Shown one piece after another: positions 34,774 through 44,800 of a stretch of 64,000 bases of DNA. Location of the stretch: NCBI GenBank assembly GCA_964652155.1, contig CAZZBK010000010.1:14555-78554 (forward strand), read 5' to 3'. Below the pieces are notes generated by a model. That model did not search any database. It was not told the DNA's origin and worked only from the letters and a program-made list of their open reading frames with translations. Numbering within the stretch: position 1 is the stretch's first letter; each line of letters opens with the position of its first letter. This DNA is from CAZZBK01 sp964652155. Lineage in GTDB: Bacteria; Planctomycetota; Planctomycetia; Pirellulales; PNKZ01. A program made the translations under genes and the position numbers.

Positions 34774-36222
34774 ATGACCAAAGACTTCTTGGCTAATTGT
34801 CGCGATCAATACGACGTGATCGTCATCGGCAGCGGCTTGGCCGGCTTGACCTCGGCCAACACGTTGGCCAAGGCGGGGCACAGTGTCCTGCTGCTCGAAC
34901 ATCATTACCAGTTGGGGGGCATGGCCACCTGGTTCAAACGCCGCAACGGTCACATCTTTGACATTTCCTTGCACGGCTTTCCGGTCGGCATGATCAAGAG
35001 CTGCCGCCGCTACTGGACCGACGAGATCGCCGACTCGATCGTGCAACTCAAGAACATCCGCTTCGACAACCCGATGTTCTCGCTCAGCACGTCGTTCACC
35101 CGCGACGACTTCACGCGTCAACTGGTCGAGAAGTTCGGCCTGCCGCAGGCCCAGGTGCAAGCCTTTTTCGACTATGCCCGGGGAATGAATTTCTACGACG
35201 ACCAGTCGCTCAGCACCGGAGCGTTGTTTGAGAAGTTCTTTCCCGGCCGCGAGGACGTGATTCGCCTGCTCATGGAGCCGATCACTTACGCCAACGGCTC
35301 GACGCTCGAAGATCCCGCGATCAGCTACGGCATCGTCTTCTCGAATTTCATGAGCAAAGGGGTGTTCACGTTCCAGGGAGGCACCGACCGGCTCATCGGC
35401 CTGATTCGCGACGATTTGGTGCATAACGGTGTCGACGTGCGCATTCGTGCCCAGGTCGAGAAGATCCATGTTCGCCACGGACGCGTCGCCGGGGTCACGG
35501 TCAACGGCCGTATGATCGGCGCGCGGGCCATTGTTGCCAACTCGAATCTCAAGAGCACGATCTTCAACCTGGTGGGCGAAGAGCATTTCGATCGCCAGTT
35601 CATCGACGACGCCCGGGCCGTGCGGCTCAACAACAGCAGCACGCAGGTTTATATGGCGCTCAAGCCCGGCGAGCAAATCGACGAATCGTGCGGCGATTTG
35701 CTGTTCAGTTCGACGGCTCCGTTGTTCCGCACCGAAGCGTTGCTGAGCCGCAACGTGACCAGTCGCACCTACTCGTTCTACTATCCGCGCACTCGACCGG
35801 GCAGCGACCGTTGTCTGGTGGTGTCGAGCACCAACGCTCATTACCGCGATTGGGCCGATCTATCGGACGAAGACTATCAAGCCTCGAAGGCCGACTTGAT
35901 CGAAACCACACTCGCGGCGGCCGAGAAATACGTCCCCGACATTCGCGGCAAAATCGATCACATCGAAGCCTCCACTCCCAAGACGTTTGAGCGTTACACC
36001 CAGCATCTGCAAGGGGCCAGCTTTGGCACCAAGTTCGAAGGGCTCGCCGTGAGCCGGGCGATTTGCGATCAAGTTCGTGGACTGTACCACGCCGGCAGCG
36101 TCGGCATCATCATGTCGGGCTGGCTGGGGGCCGTGAACTACGGCGTCATTGTCGCCAACGATGTCGACGCGTTGCTGCTCAAGTCGAGCCAGTCGCCGTC
36201 GACCGAGGTCGCCGCGTCATGA
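34774..36222 (+). CDS. CrtI-like FAD-dependent oxidoreductase (second of a pair)
   Basis: A 482-residue relative of the preceding protein. The FAD fold reads YDVIVIGSGLAGLTSANTLA near residue 10, followed by EHHYQLGGMATWFKR. The C-terminal FAD contact is LYHAGSVGIIMSGWLGAVNY. The two paralogues differ strongly in sequence, so they probably catalyse successive or opposite steps, or form a heterodimer like some carotenoid desaturases. The gene end overlaps the dehydratase start as ATGA (36219-36222), showing tight coupling. Confidence 0.88.
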   Translation: MTKDFLANCRDQYDVIVIGSGLAGLTSANTLAKAGHSVLLLEHHYQLGGMATWFKRRNGHIFDISLHGFPVGMIKSCRRYWTDEIADSIVQLKNIRFDNPMFSLSTSFTRDDFTRQLVEKFGLPQAQVQAFFDYARGMNFYDDQSLSTGALFEKFFPGREDVIRLLMEPITYANGSTLEDPAISYGIVFSNFMSKGVFTFQGGTDRLIGLIRDDLVHNGVDVRIRAQVEKIHVRHGRVAGVTVNGRMIGARAIVANSNLKSTIFNLVGEEHFDRQFIDDARAVRLNNSSTQVYMALKPGEQIDESCGDLLFSSTAPLFRTEALLSRNVTSRTYSFYYPRTRPGSDRCLVVSSTNAHYRDWADLSDEDYQASKADLIETTLAAAEKYVPDIRGKIDHIEASTPKTFERYTQHLQGASFGTKFEGLAVSRAICDQVRGLYHAGSVGIIMSGWLGAVNYGVIVANDVDALLLKSSQSPSTEVAAS

Positions 36223-36650
36223 GCCGTGAGCAAATCGAGCAGGCGATTCCACATCGACCGCCGTTTCTCTTGCTCGACGAAATCGTCAGCTGGGAGCCCG
36301 AGCGAATTGTCTGCCGCAAACGGTTCGCGCCCGACGAACCGTTCTACGCGGGGCATTACCCGCAGTTCCCCATCACGCCCGGCGTGCTGTTGTGCGAAGC
36401 GGCGATGCAAGCGGGGGCGGTCTTGCTCTCGAAAATCGTCACAGTCGACAACGGTGGCGTGCCGGTCGCCACTCGACTCAACGACGTCAAGTTCAAACGC
36501 ATGGTTCGCCCTGGCGAGACGATCGAGATCGAGGTCTCGCTCACCGAACGATTGGGCGATGCGTTTTTCCTGCGCGCCAAGGTCACCTGCGCGGGTCAAG
36601 TTGCCGTGCGGTTCGATTTTGCCGTGACCCAGGCCCCGCTGCCGAAATAA
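36219..36650 (+). CDS. FabZ/FabA-like 3-hydroxyacyl-ACP dehydratase
   Basis: A 143-residue hot-dog-fold enzyme. IPHRPPFLLLDEIV opens the domain; the catalytic histidine lies in FYAGHYPQFPITPGVLLCEA and the partner glutamate in CEAAMQAG, matching FabZ spacing. It removes water from 3-hydroxyacyl-ACP to give a trans-2-enoyl chain. With the ketosynthase and ACP it supplies two of the four steps of a chain-extension cycle. No ketoreductase or enoyl reductase is in the cluster, so either shared housekeeping enzymes are used or the CrtI-like pair replaces the reductase step. Confidence 0.92.
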   Translation: MSREQIEQAIPHRPPFLLLDEIVSWEPERIVCRKRFAPDEPFYAGHYPQFPITPGVLLCEAAMQAGAVLLSKIVTVDNGGVPVATRLNDVKFKRMVRPGETIEIEVSLTERLGDAFFLRAKVTCAGQVAVRFDFAVTQAPLPK

Positions 36651-36730
36651 ATCGCCGCCCGACAGCATGCTTGTCGAGGTGGGAGCGACTGAAAAATTGG
36701 TGGAGCAGCGGAATCGGTTATGGTCGGAAG

Positions 36731-36843
36731 GGTGGCTGGCGTTTTGCGCAGCAAACCCCGGCGTGCGCCCATGACACCGCCTCGAATTGAGCCGGGTTTT
36801 GCTGCGCAAAACGCCAGCCACTCATAGAGCTGACGCTCACACC
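36731..36843. repeat. Long hairpin element, copy A
   Basis: Arms at 36732-36762 and 36791-36821 pair over 31 bp with a single mismatch, from GTGGCTGGCGTTTTGCGCAG to CCGGC, around a 28-base loop (36763-36790). The motif TGACGCTCACACC lies nine bases after the right arm. It sits between the convergent fabZ-like and PQQ-propeller genes and could terminate both. The same element occurs as copy B at 53361-53476 with the loop reversed. Confidence 0.88.
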
Positions 36844-36854
36844 TTGTCGCGCGA

Positions 36855-38276
36855 TCATTTGGCGAAGCAGTACAAGTGCCCGGCGGTGCGTAAATAAATC
36901 CGCCCGTCGACAATCGCTGGCGTGGCATAGGTGGACTCGCCAAACTTGACACTCGACAGCACCTGCCAACTCCCTTCGGCACTGACGATCGTGGCCTCGC
37001 CTTCGTCGTTGAGCAGATACACTTTGCCATCCCCCGCCACGGGCGAGGCGTAGTATTCGTTCGTGGCTGGCACGCGCCCCTGCTTGAAGGGTTTGCCCGA
37101 CCCGATATTCAAGCTACTGAGGATACCGCCATCCTTGACCGTGAACAGCGTGTTGCGATACACGATCGGCGACGAGCAAAACGGCAACAGCTTGCTATGC
37201 GACCACAACACATGGGTTGCGGTCACGTCTCCCACCCCGCCCGGCTTGATCGCCAGCACGTTGTTCTTGCTCTGATCGAACAGCATGCGAAAGTAATTGT
37301 ACTCCGTCTCGGTGAGCGTGCCCGACTTGTCGCGATCGATCTGACTGAAACGCGGCCGGACGGGTAGCTCGGTCGCCTCGGCTTCTTCGATGATTTTGTT
37401 GCCGTTCTTGTCGAAGCTGGCAAGATATTTCTCGAATGGGTCAAGGCGAATCAGCTCGCCTGCGTCGCCGCCAGCAGCCCAACTCGTCACATACAGTGTG
37501 TTATCCTCGCCAATGACGGGGGTCATGCACACAGCCCGGGCAATGCCCCGCACAGTCCATAGTTCCTTGCCCGTCGACAGGTCGTACCCCACGACACGCA
37601 GCGTCGCCGCGACGACGATTTGTTTTTTCCCGTCGACATTCCAGATCACCGGCGTGCAGTAATTTCTGGGAAACTCACTGCGGTCTGTTCGCCACACGGT
37701 CTCGCCCGTCTGCTTGTCGATCGCCATGAGGAACGAATCGGTGTCGTGATCTTGCGAGAGGATGACAAGCCGATCGACGATGATGGGCGAACTCCCCGCG
37801 CCGAACCCGTTGTTGAACGGTCCCATCGGCCGCTTCCACAGCAGCTTGCCGTTGAGGTCATAACAGAACAGTCCGCACGAGCCGAAGAAGCTCACGACCC
37901 GCTCGCCATCGCTGCATGGCGTGCTCTGGGCGTGGCTGCCGACCGAGTGAATCTCTTCCAGCTTTTCGTGTGGTGCCTCGGCTTGCCAGAGTATCTTGCC
38001 GGTCTTTTTATCCAGGCCGATCGTCACCAGTTGCTTCTCGTCGCGGACCGCCGTCAGGAAGATCCGCTCGCCCACGATGATCGGCGACGAGTGTCCCGGC
38101 GGCAGGGCCGTTTTCCAGGCGACATTTTTGTCCGGACCAATCTCACTGGGCAGGGGCAGTTCGCGGGCGGGTCGGCCCGACGCATTCACGCCCCGGAACT
38201 GCGGCCAATCCTCGCCCCGCGCAACCGATAGGCTCAACACACAGCATACGATCCACAAACAGCTCGGGAGTTTCAT
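36855..38276 (-). CDS. Secreted PQQ-like beta-propeller protein with EF-hand pair
   Basis: A 473-residue exported protein (signal MKLPSCLWIVCCVLSLSVARG). Repeated propeller strands, for example GEDWPQFRGVNASGRP near the mature N terminus and IGLDKKTGKILWQAEAPHEK, mark the outer-membrane-assembly/PQQ-repeat family common in planctomycetes. An inserted pair of calcium-binding loops, FDKNGNKIIEEAEA and IDRDKSGTLTETEY, lies near 305-345. No PQQ-binding catalytic residues can be confirmed, so it may be structural or a binding protein. The start at 38276 is chosen because it places the signal peptide at the N terminus. Confidence 0.88.
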   Translation of the reverse strand: MKLPSCLWIVCCVLSLSVARGEDWPQFRGVNASGRPARELPLPSEIGPDKNVAWKTALPPGHSSPIIVGERIFLTAVRDEKQLVTIGLDKKTGKILWQAEAPHEKLEEIHSVGSHAQSTPCSDGERVVSFFGSCGLFCYDLNGKLLWKRPMGPFNNGFGAGSSPIIVDRLVILSQDHDTDSFLMAIDKQTGETVWRTDRSEFPRNYCTPVIWNVDGKKQIVVAATLRVVGYDLSTGKELWTVRGIARAVCMTPVIGEDNTLYVTSWAAGGDAGELIRLDPFEKYLASFDKNGNKIIEEAEATELPVRPRFSQIDRDKSGTLTETEYNYFRMLFDQSKNNVLAIKPGGVGDVTATHVLWSHSKLLPFCSSPIVYRNTLFTVKDGGILSSLNIGSGKPFKQGRVPATNEYYASPVAGDGKVYLLNDEGEATIVSAEGSWQVLSSVKFGESTYATPAIVDGRIYLRTAGHLYCFAK

Positions 38277-38436
38277 CACATGGGTTCTCAGCAAGGAGGG
38301 ACGCTCTCGCGACGGTGCGGCAGGCGATTCACGCAACAACCTAACACGACTGCGAAACGTCGGCAACTTGACGTGACACGGCCCGCGGCTCGGCCTAGAA
38401 TCAACCGATCAGGGCACTGTTCCACCGGAGCACGCG

Positions 38437-41400
38437 ATGCGCTATCTCCGCACGCTGATCGCACTCACATTCTTCGCACAGCTCGCTCCCGTCACGGCCC
38501 AAGAACTACCCGGCCCACGCACTCCCACCGATGCATTGACGTCGTTCACGCTCAAAGACGGTTTCGAGATCGAGTTGATCGCGGCCGAGCCGCTCGTGAT
38601 CGACCCCATCGCGATCGCCTGGGGAGCCGACGGACGCTTGTGGGTCGTCGAGATGGGAGACTACCCGCTCGGCGTCGATGGCAAGGGCGCGTCGGGCGGA
38701 CGAGTCAAGGTCCTCGCCGACACCGACGACGACGGCCGTTACGACACCGCCACGCTCTTTCTCGACGGACTTCACTACCCGACCGGCGTCCTGCCCTGGG
38801 GCAAAGGGGCTCTCGTCTCGGGTGCGCCCGACATCGTCTATGCCGAAGACCGCGACGGTGACGGCCGCGCCGAGTTTCGCGAAACCTGGTTCACCGGCTT
38901 CGCCGAGGGCAACCAGCAGCATCGGGTCAACGGACTCCGCTGGGGACTCGACAACTGGATCCACTGCGCCAACGGCGACAGTGGCGGCACGGTCACCTGT
39001 GTCAAAACGGGCCAGAAACTTGCGCTCGGACGGCGTGACTTTCGTTTTCATCCGTTCACCCACGCGATCGAGCCCGCCACGGGACAAACCCAATACGGCC
39101 TCGACACCGACGACTGGGGACACTGGTTCGGCTCCAGCAATAGCCGACCCCTCATGCAGTACATCCTCGACGACGAGCAACTACGTCGCAACCCGCACGG
39201 AACAATTCCGAATCTGGTTCGCGAAGTCCCCGAGGTCCCTGGAGCCGCGCCGGTCTACCCGCTCAGCCGCACGCTGGCACGCTTCAACGACCTGAGTCGC
39301 GCCAATCGCTTCACAAGCGCCTGTGGGCTGACGATCTTTCGTGGCGAGGGGCTCGGCCTCGATCAGGTGGGCAATGCCTTCATCTGCGAGCCAGTCCACA
39401 ATTTGGTGCACCGCGAGGTCATGGAGCGCCGCGGACTCTTGTTCACCAGCCGCCGCGCCTCGGACGAGCTACAGTCCGAGTTCCTCGCCTCGACCGACCA
39501 TTGGTTTCGCCCCGTGATGTGTCGCACGGGCCCCGACAGTGCACTGTGGGTTGTCGACATGTATCGCCTCGTGATCGAACACCCCGAGTGGATCCCGAAA
39601 GATTGGCAGGCGCGGCTCGACCTGCGGGCCGGTCACGATCGCGGCCGCATCTACCGGGTCTACCACCAGCAGCATCCGCCGCATGCGATCGCGCGTCTCG
39701 ATCTGAAAAACGACGCCGCGTTGGTCGACGAGTTGGAAGCCTCGAACAGCACGACGCGCGATATGGCCCGGCAGTTGCTCATCGAGCGGCGGGCCAAACA
39801 GGCGGTTCCACAATTGCGCGCCATGGCATGGCGATCGTCCTGGGCCGAGAGCCGCGTGCAAGCCTTGTCGGCGCTCATCGCCCTGCAAGATGACTTGCAC
39901 GCGACGGTCACCATCGCCCTGCGCGATCCGCACCCATTCGTGCGTAAATGGGGTGTGCGGCTCTTCGAGTCGCAGGTGGCCCGTGACGAAGCGAGATTTA
40001 AGGAATCTCGCGACTTGGTGGAGCGGATGCTCAAAGACCCGGACATTACGGTGCGTGCGCAGGCCTTCGCCTCGTTCCAACAAGACACACTCGCCGGCGT
40101 AAGCGAATCCGATCTGCAAGACCCATTTCTGTCCGCCGTGGTGGCCCAGTCACTCTCGCCGAGTGCCGCTCCGCGACTGGTGAGAGAATTACTCGCCCAT
40201 CCGCGACGCGAATCGTTCATTCGTTCATCGCTGTTTCAATCACTCATTGCGGCGCTCATTGACCAGCGCGATCACGAAACTTTGACGCAATTGCTCCAGG
40301 AGTTGTCCGAGCCTTCGCAGACTGGGGCACCTTCTCAGCTGCGGGCCGTTTTGAATGCACTGGCGGGGACCAAACTCACGTTGCCTCAATTGCGGCGCGT
40401 GGCCCAAGAACCCCACATGCAACGCCTCGCGACACTCGACCAGCGGTTGCGCGTCGCCCGTCAGACGGCGGTCGATGCACAGCGCACGCTCGACGAACGC
40501 CGCGACGCCGTGGCGCTGATCGGGCTGGGTGGCCTCGCCGAAGCAGGCGATTACCATACGCTGTTCGAGCTGCTCAAGCCCCAGTCGCCGCCAGCGCTCA
40601 AGTCGGCCGCCATTGAGTCGCTCGGGCTATTGCGCGACGGGCTCGACGTGCAGCGGTTGTTTGCGGCTTGGCCCAGCCTCACGCCCGGCGTCCGCGGCGA
40701 GGTGATCGACCTGTTATTGTCGAATGCGACCTTGATCGAGGCGATGTTCAAAGCCCTGGATGCGAACACGATTCAACGCGGCGATTTCGACGCGGCCCGC
40801 CGCACGCGACTGATCGAGAGCAAGGACCCCCAGATTCGCGAGCGCGCGGTGCAACTATTCGCTATCACGAACACGCCGCGCCGCGAGGTCGTCGAGCAGT
40901 TTCAGGATGTGCTGCGACTCAAAGGCAACCCCGTCGCGGGCGCTGGGGTGTTCGGTAAACGCTGCTCGCAGTGTCATCGCCTGGGCGAGGTTGGTCATCC
41001 GTTGGGACCCGACCTCTCAGCGCTCAGCGACCGCAGTTCCGGCACGCTGCTCGCCGCGTTGCTGGACCCCAATCGGGCCGTCGAGGCGAAATTCTACAAC
41101 TACCTGGTCACGACCACCGCGGGACTCACGCTCAACGGCCTGCTCGAAGCAGAGTCGGCCAGCCATATCACGCTGCTCTCCGGCGAGATGAAACGAGTCG
41201 CCCTGCCGCGCGTCGATCTCGACGAGTTCGTCAGCACGAATAAGTCACTCATGCCCGAGGGGCTCGAAAAGGATCTCACGCGACAAGAGCTTAGCGATGT
41301 CATCGCGTACGTGACTGCGATTCGATCGCCGCCTAAAAAGTTCGCGGGCAACCAACCTCAACTCGTGAGACCCGAGACGCTGCGCGGCGAGTTCTACTTG

Positions 41401-41772
41401 CTCGCCCAGCAGGCCGAGATTTATGGGCCGTCGTTGGTCTACGAGTCTAAGTACGCGAATCTCGGCTATTGGCAGAGCAACGCCGATCACGCGGCCTGGA
41501 CCGTGGCCATCGAGCGCGGCGCGACTTACGAGGTGTCGCTCGAATTTGCCTGCGCGCGCGAAGCAGCCGGCAATCGGGTCGAGCTGCTCGTGGACAAGCA
41601 ACGGTTGTCAGCCGAGGTGCCGTCGACCGGCAACTGGGACACGTATCAGTCTCTTCCGCTGGGGCGGCTCACGCTCGCGCCCGGTGAACTGCGCGTGGTC
41701 GTACGCCCCGAGCGGACACCGCGCGGCCCGTTGCTCGACCTGAAAAGCGTCAGAGTGCGGCCGGTCAAGTAG
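38437..41772 (+). CDS. Secreted PVC-type membrane-bound dehydrogenase with HEAT repeats, haem c and C-terminal beta domain
   Basis: An 1111-residue paralogue of the protein encoded at 5677-8631. The signal peptide is MRYLRTLIALTFFAQLAPVTA. The propeller dehydrogenase covers about 30-410 (GADGRLWVVEMGDYPLGVDG; GPDSALWVVDMYRLVIEHPE). HEAT-like repeats run to about 830. The haem c site CSQCH lies near 847, followed by the LMPEGLEKDLTRQELSDVIA block. It then has an extra domain of about 140 residues (YEVSLEFACAREAAGNRVEL) that reads like a carbohydrate-binding beta-sandwich and is missing in the other paralogue. It probably oxidises a sugar polymer or derivative outside the cytoplasm. The next gene encodes a multi-haem protein and may be its electron partner. 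Confidence 0.9.
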   Translation: MRYLRTLIALTFFAQLAPVTAQELPGPRTPTDALTSFTLKDGFEIELIAAEPLVIDPIAIAWGADGRLWVVEMGDYPLGVDGKGASGGRVKVLADTDDDGRYDTATLFLDGLHYPTGVLPWGKGALVSGAPDIVYAEDRDGDGRAEFRETWFTGFAEGNQQHRVNGLRWGLDNWIHCANGDSGGTVTCVKTGQKLALGRRDFRFHPFTHAIEPATGQTQYGLDTDDWGHWFGSSNSRPLMQYILDDEQLRRNPHGTIPNLVREVPEVPGAAPVYPLSRTLARFNDLSRANRFTSACGLTIFRGEGLGLDQVGNAFICEPVHNLVHREVMERRGLLFTSRRASDELQSEFLASTDHWFRPVMCRTGPDSALWVVDMYRLVIEHPEWIPKDWQARLDLRAGHDRGRIYRVYHQQHPPHAIARLDLKNDAALVDELEASNSTTRDMARQLLIERRAKQAVPQLRAMAWRSSWAESRVQALSALIALQDDLHATVTIALRDPHPFVRKWGVRLFESQVARDEARFKESRDLVERMLKDPDITVRAQAFASFQQDTLAGVSESDLQDPFLSAVVAQSLSPSAAPRLVRELLAHPRRESFIRSSLFQSLIAALIDQRDHETLTQLLQELSEPSQTGAPSQLRAVLNALAGTKLTLPQLRRVAQEPHMQRLATLDQRLRVARQTAVDAQRTLDERRDAVALIGLGGLAEAGDYHTLFELLKPQSPPALKSAAIESLGLLRDGLDVQRLFAAWPSLTPGVRGEVIDLLLSNATLIEAMFKALDANTIQRGDFDAARRTRLIESKDPQIRERAVQLFAITNTPRREVVEQFQDVLRLKGNPVAGAGVFGKRCSQCHRLGEVGHPLGPDLSALSDRSSGTLLAALLDPNRAVEAKFYNYLVTTTAGLTLNGLLEAESASHITLLSGEMKRVALPRVDLDEFVSTNKSLMPEGLEKDLTRQELSDVIAYVTAIRSPPKKFAGNQPQLVRPETLRGEFYLLAQQAEIYGPSLVYESKYANLGYWQSNADHAAWTVAIERGATYEVSLEFACAREAAGNRVELLVDKQRLSAEVPSTGNWDTYQSLPLGRLTLAPGELRVVVRPERTPRGPLLDLKSVRVRPVK

Positions 41773-41820
41773 CTGCGACGAGAGCGCGTTTCTGTTACGA
41801 TGGATGGGTGTTGCCCAATG

Positions 41821-41841
41821 CCTTCTCCCTTCCGGAGAAGG
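41821..41841. repeat. Short REP-like hairpin
   Basis: CCTTCTCC and GGAGAAGG pair perfectly around CTTCC. This is the same hairpin type as the right unit of the element at 27168-27305. It lies about 30 bases before the ATG of the multi-haem gene, so it may also affect translation. Confidence 0.6.
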
Positions 41842-41871
41842 CTTACCTCAACATCTCACTTCACATCGCTC

Positions 41872-44800
41872 ATGCCTCGCTGGTTGACACTCGCTCTGGC
41901 TCTGATCACGTTCGATCCCATGCTTGCCCTGTCGCAAGATGATGACGACGAACCGCAATACCTTCCCGGGCTGATCGCCACCTACACCGACGCCGCGGGG
42001 CACCGCGCGGCACGCATCGACCGCGAGGTGCAACTACGGTCCGGCTCGTCGCGCCCGGATCACCGTCTGGCCGACGGCTCGTCATTCGCGGCGCAGTGGC
42101 GTGGCCGACTGTTCACGATTGTCACCGGCAAGTACCAACTCCACGTCCATTCGGCGGGCAAGGTACGAATCTCGCTCGCCGGACGCGAGGTGCTCGCGGC
42201 CCACTCGAATATTGCCGCCTGTCACGCGGCCGAACCGATCGAGGTGGGCTACGGCTACCAGCCCCTGGTGATCGATTACGAACCCGGCAAGCTCGCTGAA
42301 CTGCGACTGTTCTGGAGCGGGCCGCAATTCGCCCTCGAACCGGTTCCTGATCGGCATCTGTTTCACGACCCCGGGCAGACACCGGATACCGCGTTCGATA
42401 CAGGGCGATCGCTGGCCGTGTCGCATCGCTGCGGCGCGTGTCACTCGGGGGTTGAGATCGCCAAGCCATTGGCTGCGCCGTCACTCACGCATTTACAAGG
42501 CAACCTGCACACATCCTGGTTGCTCGACACACTCATGGCGGCCGGAGACGATGCCGCGCCGGAGGTTGCGAACCGCGTGCGGCGCATGCCCTATTACGGC
42601 TTGTCTCGCGCCGATGCCGAAGCGATCACCGCGACGCTGCTCGCCGCGAGTCAACCACCGTCCGAGCGCGTCGACGTGCGAAAGATGCTCGCCGCGCAGA
42701 AGCCGGTCCCCGTTGCTGGCTCCAAAGGCAAAACGACTAAGCCGCGAGTGACCCCAAGTCGCGAACAAGGTGAGTTGCTCGTGCATTCGCTCGGCTGTCT
42801 CGGGTGTCATCGGCACGGCGACGAGGGGGCGAAAGGTTTGTTTGCCGCCGGAGATTTAGCCCGGGTGGGACGCAAACGGCCGAGCGAGACGCTCTTCCGC
42901 TGGCTCGACGATCCCGCAACGATCAACGCTCAGCACCGCATGCCCGTGTTCGCACTCAGCGACCTGGAGCGAGCCGATCTGGTCGAGTATTTATCTCCGG
43001 CCGAGCCCATCAAAGCCGTTTCGCTCGACGCACCGATGCTTGAGCGTGGCAAGCAATTACTTGCCGAGCATCGTTGCGGCGCGTGTCATGAACTGCCAGA
43101 GAAATTAAAACGCCCGCTGCTCACCACCTCACTGACCAAAACGAGCCGCTTTGACGCCGGCTGTTTGCAACACGCGAGCCCCGCTGATCGTCGGCCCGGT
43201 TGGCGATTTTCCACGGATGCGATCCACTCGTTGCGGACGTTCGTGTCGTCGGTACAGGACACCAAGTCACCGTCGGTCGACGGCGCGCGGGTGCTCCGCG
43301 AGCGGAACTGCGTCGGTTGTCATGTGCGCGGCGCTGAGCCGGGCATGGCACCGATCCTGACGGGCGTCACCGCGCGATTGCCAGCCTTGTCGCCGCGGCT
43401 ACCGGCCTTGCAGCCCCCTGCGCTCACCGGCGTGGGAGACAAGTTGCACGACGCCGCGCTCGCGGCGGCGATCGAGCTGAAGCATCCACCGCGCCGACCG
43501 TGGCTCGATATTCGCATGCCGCGTTTTAAGCTTCGGCCAGAAGAGACCGCCGCGCTCGTCCAACATCTGATCGATCACGATCGGATACCCGATCGCCCGA
43601 CGAGCGCCAAGCCCGCCGTGGATGAAGCCGCGCTGCGATTAGCAGCCCCACGGTTGGTCACGTCCGACGGTTTTGGTTGCACGAGTTGCCACAAGATCGG
43701 CACGAGCGAGCCGGTCAAAGTGGCCCTGAATGCCCAAGGGACCGATTTGACGATGCTGGGGGAGCGCATCCGTCCGAGTTGGTTCGAGCGCTGGACACGC
43801 AACCCGGCGCGGATCGTGCCCCGCATGGAAATGCCCGCCATCCAACAGCCCGTTCGAGGCACGTTGCACGACAACCTCGACGTGCAGTTGAGCGCCCTGT
43901 GGACGACCCTCAACACGCCGGGCTTTAACCCGCCGCAGCCCAATGCGGTGCGCGTGGTCCGCTCGCGCAATGGGCCCAACGAGACCGAGCCGGCCCATGT
44001 GCTGACTGACGTCATCGAATCGGGCAAGACCGTTTACTTGCGGCCGTTTGTGGTCGGGCTGACGAACCGGCACAACGTGTTGTTCGACCTGGAGCGTGGG
44101 ACACTGGCTGCTTGGTGGATTGGCGACACCGCGCGCCAACGGACCCGCGGCAAGGCCTGGTACTGGGAGATGGGGGGCGAGCCGCTGATAAAATCGGTCG
44201 ACAGACTCCTGTCGTTTTCGCTCCGCGACGCGAATGGGAATGAATGGCGACCCGCGCCATTCGGTCAATTCGCCGCCACGCTCGACGAATGGTATCACGA
44301 CGCGCGGCATCTTGTCGTGCGTTATCGGTTGCATGTGCAATACGAACAAAGGTGGCGTGTCTTGAACGTAACGCAGCGAATCACTCCCTGGAACGGATCA
44401 GACAAGCTGACGGGAGTCGAAATCACGTCGTCGGTTGAAGGGGTCCAAGACCACGAACAGATTATGGCCATGAGCCATCAGGGGCCCTTGACGCCCGAAC
44501 CGGATCAAGGACTGCGGCGGCGATTTGTGCTGACGCTGTCCACATCATTGCCGGTCGATCAATTCTTTCTCCATTCGGTGGCTGTGCCAAAGCCAAAGAG
44601 CGTGAAACTCAACATTGTGCCAGGCTTTGAGGCGATTCAGCTTCCGCTACCGAGCGACGAAATGCCGACGGCTCTGACATGGCGACACGATCGGACACTC
44701 GCAATCGCCTCGCTCAAAGGGCGCGTTTGCCTCGTGCATGATCGCGATCGAGACGGCCTGGCCGACGAATATGAGGTGGTCAGTGATGACCTGCCTGCGC

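Noticed and set aside
34018..35841. 607-codon minus-strand frame opposite the CrtI-like genes
   Set aside because: It spans two convincing plus-strand genes and the gap between them; its protein looks like antisense translation.
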